Shown here: one piece after another, positions 57,001-64,000 of the stretch | Position numbering within the stretch: position 1 is the first letter of the stretch | Layout of the letters: every line of letters starts with the position of its first letter | From: Adineta vaga | Taxonomy: Eukaryota > Rotifera | Assembly (NCBI GenBank): GCA_021613535.1 | Contig: CP075495.1 | Location: forward strand, 16,210,842-16,274,841 | Direction of reading: 5' to 3' | Length of the DNA stretch: 64,000 nucleotides | Position numbers and translations under genes: made by a program | The notes under the pieces: model-generated | Seen by the model: the letters and a program-made list of their open reading frames with translations, nothing else | Database searches by the model: none | Told to the model about the DNA's origin: nothing

Positions 57001-58900
57001 GTTTCAATCGCATACCAAAGTTCACTGGTACTTTATGATTTTCATTCATGTACATATTTTCCGATTGGGTCTGTGTACTAGAAAGTTTTTTTCACATAAA
57101 TTAATTCACAAGAAATTCTGTTATATTGCGACTGGAAAGAATTACATGGATAGAATAACATTATTTGAATCATCAAATTCTGGGGAATCGTTTTATTGGA
57201 TGAAATATTCATTTAATAGAACACAATTTTCTAGCCAAATCGACATTGAAGAATTATCTGTAATCAATCCATCGAAACTGAGCCTCCAGACGTGTACTTT
57301 ATATATTTTGATGAGATATTTCTCTCTGAAAAATCCTGAGAAGTACATATTTTAGCTAAAAACAAGCATACACCCAAGATTTTTCGAAAAAAAACTCTCG
57401 TGAAAATACAAAAAGTAGCAGCGCATCGTGGCATGTAATTCAAAACAATGAAAAAAATTCTCTAGCCAGTGTTGTGTGATAAAGACTCAAAACTATTTAT
57501 AAAGTTGTACAGGAGAAAGGAAATTATATTTTTCTCGTATGAATGAAAAATCAGCACCTTTTATGAGAAAACCTACAATTCGATATTTTCTAAAGTATCA
57601 AAGCGTATAAGAACAGAAATCGGCGCACTAACTTTCATCGAGCAGCTCCTTCTACAAACTATACGCATCGATAGACTTCAGCATAGTAAACACTTTAACG
57701 CACCGCGATGATGTTTTTATGTATCATTCTGACTCTGCTGCGTATAGCATTTTGCAGCTTTTTCTTCCTTATATTTGACTTATGAAAATTGATCTATATT
57801 ATCTATGGTTATGTAGAGCCAAAGGTCGGATTTGTTTTAGTTAAGTTCGAGAAAATATAGGTCTTTTAAATGGCATCACATAGTTGAGTTCATCAAGTTA
57901 ATTAATTAGGCTATAATTAGAATGACGAGCAGATCCTGATATAAAACTAAGAAAATCGAGCCAGTTTGAACTATTGTTCAAAAAATACTTTAAACTGGCT
58001 CGATTTTCATCGTTTTATATCCCGATTTCATCGAGACATGGTCATCACGATTGAAAGCTTACCACTGCCGTACTGCGGCCTATGAAAATGGAACGCTTCC
58101 GCGCAGTGATGATGTGAGGTTCTCGTTTTGGGGCTGTGTTTATAATCTTTAACTTACAATATTATTGTAAGGTTAAATCGCATTTGAAATATTCTGGATC
58201 AATTGGTGTTGAAAAATCTCACTACAAGAAATCAGGCTTACCGTGTCCAGTAATAATATTAGACTGAGATATTCTCTCTGAAAACTCCAGAAGTACATAT
58301 TTTAGCTTTAAAAACAAGAACTAGAATACACTGAAGACTTTGAAAGAAAAGCAACTCTTCGGTAGTAATATAGACATAGAGAGAAAAATAGGGAACCGCA
58401 ATAAAAAAAATTAAAATAACGCAAGAAAGAAAGGTCATCGTGATCTTATGATGATCAATCGTAAAATACATATCCAACAGAAAAGAAAGAAAAGATATGT
58501 ATGCGTACGGCTAGTAGGATCAGGCATGAGAGAGAAAAGAACCAGGAAAAAAGCCAAGATATATATATATATATATGTGAGTGGATTGCAACTTTTTGGT
58601 AGAATTATATTTTAGGAGTATTTCGCTAATAAGTCCAGTTTGCCTCGGCCGATTTCAACGATTTTTTTATATGTTATAGTGCTTTGAAAACCCACGATGG
58701 CCATTCTTGCCGAACGTACCGCGATGTATGTTTCTTGGTGTATCATTCTTGACTTCAGTTGCGTATAGCATTTTGCAGCTTTTTCTTCCTTATATTTTGA
58801 CTATAGAAAAAGGAAAGGAGATTGATCAGTCTGGATTTTTTTTTGATCTATTGGTTAGTGGAGTAGTTTCAAAGTTTGAACATTCAGCGCCGGTAACGTT
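54000..58900. repeat. decayed array of about 1-kb duplicated segments
   Basis: Segments recur in direct orientation: 54390-54555 with 55510-55665 (caacggttaaa, aatgcttctaaa, tcttgcaagggttc); 54090-54180 with 57140-57250 and 55310-55370 (acattatttga, agaacacaatttt, cgacattgaa); 57300-57400 with 58240-58340 (ctctctgaaaa, agaagtacatattttagct); 57720-57790 with 58730-58800 (gcgtatagcattttgcagct). Spacings of about 0.95-1.1 kb suggest an ancient tandem family. The longest relic frames are at 56993-57355 (plus) and 56542-56823 (minus). I recognise neither, and copies contain many indels. Confidence 0.6.
57933..58025. repeat. hairpin, 16-bp perfect arms in a longer imperfect inverted repeat
   Basis: AAAATCGAGCCAGTTT and its inverse AAACTGGCTCGATTTT enclose a short loop. 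Outside them GATATAAAAC also pairs with GTTTTATATC. It may be a tiny foldback element. Confidence 0.7.
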
Positions 58901-60674
58901 CATCTAGTTCCAATTGTTCAGAATAAATATAGGTCGTTTTATCAAATATTGACGAACATATATAGTTCAAATCAAGAAATTTGACTAGAATTAGCAGTGT
59001 CTCATTTGCAGATATAGAATGACGAGTTGAGATCAACGTCCTTAGAGGAACTAGGGAAGCGGTAAATCGATGCGAAAAGGTTCTCTCTTATCAAGTTCAT
59101 TTCAAACAAAAGATAAGTGCGGAAACTTCGGATTTTATCCGAGAGTTACATGTACTGCAAAAAGTGTATGGGGAGATGAATGTTCCTAGACAGTGTCTAC
59201 GCATCACCGCAAATTACCACAGAGGAACATCCTGAATGGGTTCGATACCAAAACCAAAATTTTCATGTTTGGTTATAGATGAATTTTTGTATTTGAATCT
59301 ATCGGAATAACGGTCATATGCAACCTGATGAATCTATAAAAAATCTGTGACAGATAGACATATCAGCATTTTCATAATAGATCATCAATATCAATTAGGC
59401 ATGCACCAAATCCGAACGTTCGGGTTCGGGTTCGGTCATTTTTGCTGATTTAATAAAAAGCAGTAGAGGTTAAGTGAAAAAGCGATTTCAGGATTGGCCA
59501 TGGTAAATCTACATACCACAAGATAAATGACCCACAATCGTAAGGTTGAAGCACATTAAAAGCAAACTAAAGATGTTTGGAAGAAAACCGAACCCGAACT
59601 CTAACTTGACCGAACTTTGAGATATTTTCGTAAACCAGTTTTACACTCTAAGAAAGGCTTAGAGAAGTATCTGGATGCTTTAAGTGCACTCAGTTCGGTG
59701 AAGCTGGTACCGAACTCGAACCCGAACCGTTCGAGTTCGGTGCATGCCTAATATCAATAGGTTTGGAGATCAGGTTTTTCCCTTTTGATAGTCGTTCTGA
59801 CTAGCTACAAAACCAACGATTTGAGAAACTCCCAAACTACAGATCATATGAAGCGTATTTAGGCAATTCGGTGTTAAAATACAGTTTTTGTGCATTTTGA
59901 GACCTGTTTTAAGCATTTTTCAAGCAGTTTTTCATTAGTAAACTACGATTTGACTTAAAACCAATACCAGATTCGGAATTAGCGTTCAAAACTGAGTCGA
60001 TTCATATATGCTTTCAATAATTTTGACAGAAAATCTTTTTCCAAAAAAACCCTGTATCCCTCTTCAGGGATGGTCTGGTCAAAAATGACAATTTTTTCGA
60101 TAACTCAACCATTTCTTGAGAGATCATTCTCAGCTTCGAACTCGACCGAGATCTTAATGAGACTGAATTGTGCCCAAAATTTCAGCTTGATCCGTCTGTT
60201 CTATTGAAAGTTATCGTGTATACGGCCGGACGGACATACTGACCTATTCTAGTAATGTACTCACTTTTTGAGTACACAAAAACCAATTTTCTAAAAAAAA
60301 AAGACGTTTTATTCACTATGTAGAGTGACGATTACGCTATATATAAATTGTGATTGGCTCAATTGTTTTCGCCTAAACTTTTACCATCGATACATCTTCT
60401 AGACTTGTATAACAGGTAAAAAATTAAACTTTCTATCTCTTACCATTCACAAGATATTTACATCACATGATGCCCGCTAAATCCATGAAAATAACACTTT
60501 TGGTAGTATGTTTACGCTGAAAAAAGTCGTATCTTAGTTGATACGCGACAAACTGTTGGGAAACTTCTGCCAAGTAATGTAGGTGAAGAGTGCATTAAAA
60601 TTAGCTAGTCAGAAACTGTTTAGCCTACTTTTAATTTTTTTCAACCAAGTGTACCAAAAAGTTGCAGTTCACTC
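58579..60674. mobile_element. 2.1-kb element with inverted ends at (TA)n sites
   Basis: The left end reads GAGTGGATTGCAACTTTTTG and the right end its near-inverse (CAAAAAGTTGCAGTTCACTC). Each lies beside an AT/TA simple repeat (58557-58576, 60680-60705), consistent with insertion into TA. No transposase frame is visible, and a MITE is nested inside. Superfamily unknown. Confidence 0.6.
59396..59750. mobile_element. 355-bp hAT-type MITE with perfect 8-bp target duplication
   Basis: Ends are TAGGCATGCACC and GGTGCATGCCTA. Subterminal GTTCGGGTTCGGG motifs pair with CCCGAACC at the other end. Flanks are atatcaat at 59388-59395 and 59751-59758. It sits inside the 58579-60674 element, so it is younger. 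Confidence 0.93.
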
Positions 60675-60856
60675 ATGTATACATATATATATATATATAT
60701 ATAAAATACTAGTTTGCGTCATAAAGTTATATTTATGGACGTTAACAGGTAACTTTTGAAAATCGAAACAGCGCCATTGCGGCGCCGCGATGGTTTTTAA
60801 AAGAAAGTAACCGCGTCACTACCGCGACGCTTTCCAAAAAGATGTTTGAACTTTTG

Positions 60857-62945
60857 GGGTATTACTAATTTATGCTAACACCATACACACACAACTTCTA
60901 AAGTACGGACATAGGTTGCTGCCACTAACGCCCACAGATCAATGAGTTATGATCACTAACACCCACTAACATCCATTTTGTCTGACACTTGGATGCAAGA
61001 AGCCATCAACACAAACGAAAAAAATGACCCCTCTCAACACTAATACCCAATATCTCTCTTATAGTCTGGACTAACATCCAAGTGTGTCTACACTAACACC
61101 CACAGAGCTTCACGATCTACATTTTTACTTAACTAAGTGCCAATTCCGGAACATGTTTTTACAATGAAATTCATTAGACACACATGAAACCAGTCAAAAA
61201 GTGAAATCTGACCCATATAGTTTTCATCTGAGATGCCTATGAAATGAACATTTTTTCAAGGTAGACAAAGCTGATTGAGATCTACAAAATGGTGCTTAGT
61301 TGTATGAGAAAATATGTTCCGCTCGAGCTTCGTTTAACCCATACTCCTGTAGAATGGACAAAACCATGATTTAAGGTCACTTTATACCTACAAAACTTAC
61401 TATATGAGATCCAACCGGCGCGATTTTTCAGGGTAGATAGAACTTATCGAAAGCTACAAAATGATACCAAATTATGTAGGAAAATCTGCTGCGCTCGAGA
61501 TTTTGTGAACACCACACAGCCAGAGATAAAGCCTTTTTAGTATGTATTCACTATACTTTCCCTTCAAAAGCTATAGGGAAGATCTAAACTGAGATCATAT
61601 TGTGAATCAGCATGAAAAATCGCGCCGGTTGGATCTCATATAGTAAGTTTTGTAGGTATAAAGTGACCTTAAATCATGGTTTTGTCCATTCTACAGGAGT
61701 ATGGGTTAAACGAAGCTCGAGCGGAACATATTTTCTCATACAACTAAGCACCATTTTGTAGATCTCAATCAGCTTTGTCTACCTTGAAAAAAATGTCCAT
61801 TTCATAGGCATCTCAAATGAAAACTATATGGGTCAGATTTCACCTTTTGACTGGTTTCATGTGTGTCTCCGCTTGTTCAAGCGTAACGGTGTGAGATTTT
61901 GATGTACACGATTTTCCTAATTTCTTCAAAAAACTATAAACGCTAGAGAGTTCGTTCAATGCGTCATTCGACGTAGCTTGACATACTCAAATTTTCCACT
62001 GTAAAAATGGATTAATTTTCCTGCGAAACTTACAGTACAAATGTAAATTGTTAATAACCAGTTCTATGGAGCTTTTTACGCGCTTCGCGATGGTGAAAAG
62101 AAAATTCTGCTATTTTTTTTATAAGGTAATAAATGCTAAAATACAAACGTAACGGTGTTACATTTTTCGTAACGGTGTGACACACTTTTTTTCAGCCATT
62201 TTTGAGACACTTAACATGCTCAAGATGATTTGATTTTTTGAAGGGTGGGTCCCCGTCGGTACCTTAATGTTCGATAAAAAACCTGACCAGAAAGTTGGAA
62301 GCTGCGTACAAGGATATAGAGCGATCCTGGCTACCAAAGTGAAAACCAAATAGCTCATTTTGTAGAGAATTAAATTCTGCATCGAAAGATATGTCTTGAT
62401 GCGTTTTCTGACAAACTTTATGGTTAAAAAAATCCAAAATACGATTTTTCGAAAGACGAAAACAGGATTTTGGATAAAAAAATTCGACTTTTTTACAAAA
62501 TGGGCATCAGATTCGTAATCAGCATTAAAAACGGCATCTGGTAGCCTCTTCAAATCTCGCCAACTCGAAAAAGTTTTTTTCGAAACTTGATTAGCGAAGT
62601 GTCACTTTACGTGGACAAGCCGGTCTAATGAATTTCATTGTAAAAACATGTTCCGGAATTGGCACTTAGTTAAGTAAAAATGTAGATCGTGAAGCTCTGT
62701 GGGTGTTAGTGTAGACACACTTGGATGTTAGTCCAGACTATAAGAGAGATATTGGGTATTAGTGTTGAGAGGGGTCATTTTTTTCGTTTGTGTTGATGGC
62801 TTCTTGCATCCAAGTGTCAGACAAAATGGATGTTAGTGGGTGTTAGTGATCATAACTCATTGATCTGTGGGCGTTAGTGGCAGCAACCTATGTCCGTACT
62901 TTAGAAGTTGTGTGTGTATGGTGTTAGCATAAATTAGTAATACCC
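60857..62945. mobile_element. 2.1-kb inverted-repeat element with a second inverted repeat nested inside
   Basis: Outer arms 60857-61178 and 62624-62945 (322 bp each) are almost perfect inverse copies starting GGGTATTACTAATTTATGC. Inner arms 61176-61429 and 61615-61868 (254 bp each) are also near-perfect inverses around a 185-bp loop. Only 61869-62623 is single-copy; it has a 131-codon minus-strand frame (62158-62553) I do not recognise. A clear target duplication was not found. Arms this similar imply recent formation or gene conversion. Confidence 0.88.
62158..62553 (-). CDS. unrecognised ORF in the single-copy part of the inverted-repeat element
   Basis: 131 codons, rich in aromatic and basic residues (FVFRKIVFWIFLTIKFVRKR). 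There is no known motif, no splice partner and no homologue in this window. It may be chance or a relic of the element's own protein. Confidence 0.2.
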   Translation of the reverse strand: MKRLPDAVFNADYESDAHFVKKSNFFIQNPVFVFRKIVFWIFLTIKFVRKRIKTYLSMQNLILYKMSYLVFTLVARIALYPCTQLPTFWSGFLSNIKVPTGTHPSKNQIILSMLSVSKMAEKKCVTPLRKM

Positions 62946-62987
62946 GAACAGAAATCATATCGTGTTAGAAAATTTGAGTTACGAAAT

Positions 62988-64000
62988 AGTACCTTTAGCA
63001 GAAAGTTGAGCCCAACGATGTTTCAATGTGGTCTCATAATTTGCTATGATATCGTCTGCAAATAGATATCGAATTTCAACGGGTCGATTAGTTTCAGTCG
63101 CATAGTTTGAAGAAGCTTTCGAACTATTTTTCTTCTTTGATCTTCCGATGACCATCCGGTCATTCTTTTCTTGGCATCATTCAAAAAACTGTTTTGGATT
63201 AGAAAATGCGGCTTTCGGACCAGCACGTAAAAGATATTGTGTTGCTGTGGATTTTACTACAGCACCCAGACGATCGCAAGGACCCTTGCCATGGCCTCTG
63301 GTACTGTAGGTCCATGCAGCACGTAGATTAAAATCGAGATGAGGGTGTGCTATGTTGCAGATGTTATAACGATCTGAGGAAAAAATGTATAATTGTTGTA
63401 CGTTGGGGATGCAATTAACTCACTTTTAAAGTGACTAATTGTACCATCAGAAATATAGTTGATCGTAGAAACACAGGGATATTCGGTTTTGCCAAATTGG
63501 ATGATAAGCTTTTGTGCCCCGTACATGAACTTGTTATCATGTGTGAGAGAATCCGATATAATAACCATATTCCGATGTTCATCTCCAACTTTCATGCATA
63601 CTGTAAATAGAGTCGATCGTTGCCGATAGTAAAAGGCAGATTGTACTTCTTGTTGGATTATGAATGCAAAGTTTTGCGCGAAATCCAGTTGAATGACCAT
63701 GTATGTGTTTAAACTCGAATGATCTTAGAGAGAAATAATGTATTAACACTGTTTATGCGTGTAAAAAGGGTGAGTGATGAAAGTTTCCCATATGTCATCC
63801 ATCTCTTTTAAAAGAATGTCGAATGCTCCGTTTGCATGAATAAGTTCATATCTATTGTTTATTTTCTTCCAACTGGACCAATTGATTTTCTCTTGTAAAT
63901 CAATTGTTCGATGACTTGTGAGTACTTTTGACACTTTGAACTTTTTGCAATTCGAACATATTCGATAATAACAATCCTCGAGTTTTTGTTGACAAAGTGT
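62988..64000 (-). pseudogene. transposon-derived DDE-like protein (HGKGPCD family), interrupted, runs off right edge
   Basis: Minus-strand reading from the edge: CSNCKKFKVSKVL (zinc-binding pair), then VIQLDFAQNFAF, QQEVQSAFYYRQ, VIISDSLTHDN and INYISDGTISHFK. A 51-bp intron follows, and then STRGHGKGPCDRLGAVVKST. This order (DFA.N..., E.QSA.., iSD..HD, SDG...FK, HGKGPCD) is common in transposon-derived proteins of many invertebrates; I do not know its official family name. Lesions: two in-frame stops between THKQC and DHSSL (about 63724-63742) and an in-frame TGA at 63177-63179 (FFE*CQEKN). A donor (GCTAAAG/gtacta) near 62990 shows the gene once continued to where the inverted-repeat element now lies. 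Confidence 0.7.

Noticed and set aside
58557-58576. (TA)n run as a regulatory site
   Set aside because: It matches the TA run at the other end of the TIR element and is better explained as its insertion site.
1-64000. tRNA, rRNA or bacterial operon structure
   Set aside because: I found no tRNA or rRNA-like segment by eye. Introns, TATA boxes and element types all point to a eukaryote, so a bacterial origin of the window was dismissed.

Overview
The window is eukaryotic and looks like an animal genome dense in transposable elements. I favour a bdelloid rotifer. The case is the AT-rich base composition, the many 50-95 bp GT..AG introns, two long intronless genes of bacterial/plant-like type, and the mix of hAT, KDZ, Helitron, LINE and Penelope-like elements. 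This assignment is inference from style and content; no ribosomal or marker gene is present.

Layout. 1-3745: the edge of an unknown minus-strand gene, then a complete hAT transposon (558-3745) with terminal inverted repeats, an 8-bp target duplication and an apparently intact two-exon transposase. 3843-7540: a spliced minus-strand gene with a DUF3987 (primase/helicase-like) domain. 8915-27327: the most interesting part, two tandemly duplicated plus-strand genes. Both encode type II membrane proteins with the same promoter/5'UTR layout and the same seven N-terminal coding exons (three have identical lengths). The first continues into a complete subtilisin-like protease (23 exons, about 1239 aa). 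The second continues into one large exon with about 18 cysteine-bearing repeats of about 41 aa (8 exons, about 1071 aa). The 5.4 kb between them is filled with transposon debris.

27923-29641: an intronless CslA-like family 2 glycosyltransferase. 30877-33268: a KDZ-type transposase gene with CxC5/CxC6-like cysteine clusters. 33701-40064: a LINE on the minus strand (zinc-knuckle ORF1; endonuclease-RT ORF2) split by a 5'-truncated Penelope-like element (about 35500-36826) that carries a GIY-YIG nuclease and a hammerhead-like motif. 40065-43279: AT-rich, nothing recognised. 43280-49312: a decayed Helitron-like element with an OTU protease domain and a PIF1 helicase but no visible HUH Rep nuclease. 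50188-51657: an intronless PLP-dependent group II decarboxylase, flanked on both sides by Helitron 3'-coding sequence.

51770-64000: no convincing intact gene. It holds two hAT-type MITEs with perfect 8-bp target duplications, a decayed array of about 1-kb duplications, a 2.1-kb element with TIRs, a 2.1-kb inverted-repeat element with a second inverted repeat nested inside, and a transposase pseudogene running off the right edge.

Most coding sequence here belongs to mobile elements. The likely host functions are the two membrane-anchored paralogues, the glycosyltransferase and the decarboxylase. The last two look like horizontal-transfer candidates because they lack introns. Splice sites were read by eye from GT/AG signals and frame continuity; the two long gene models both close to a multiple of three.
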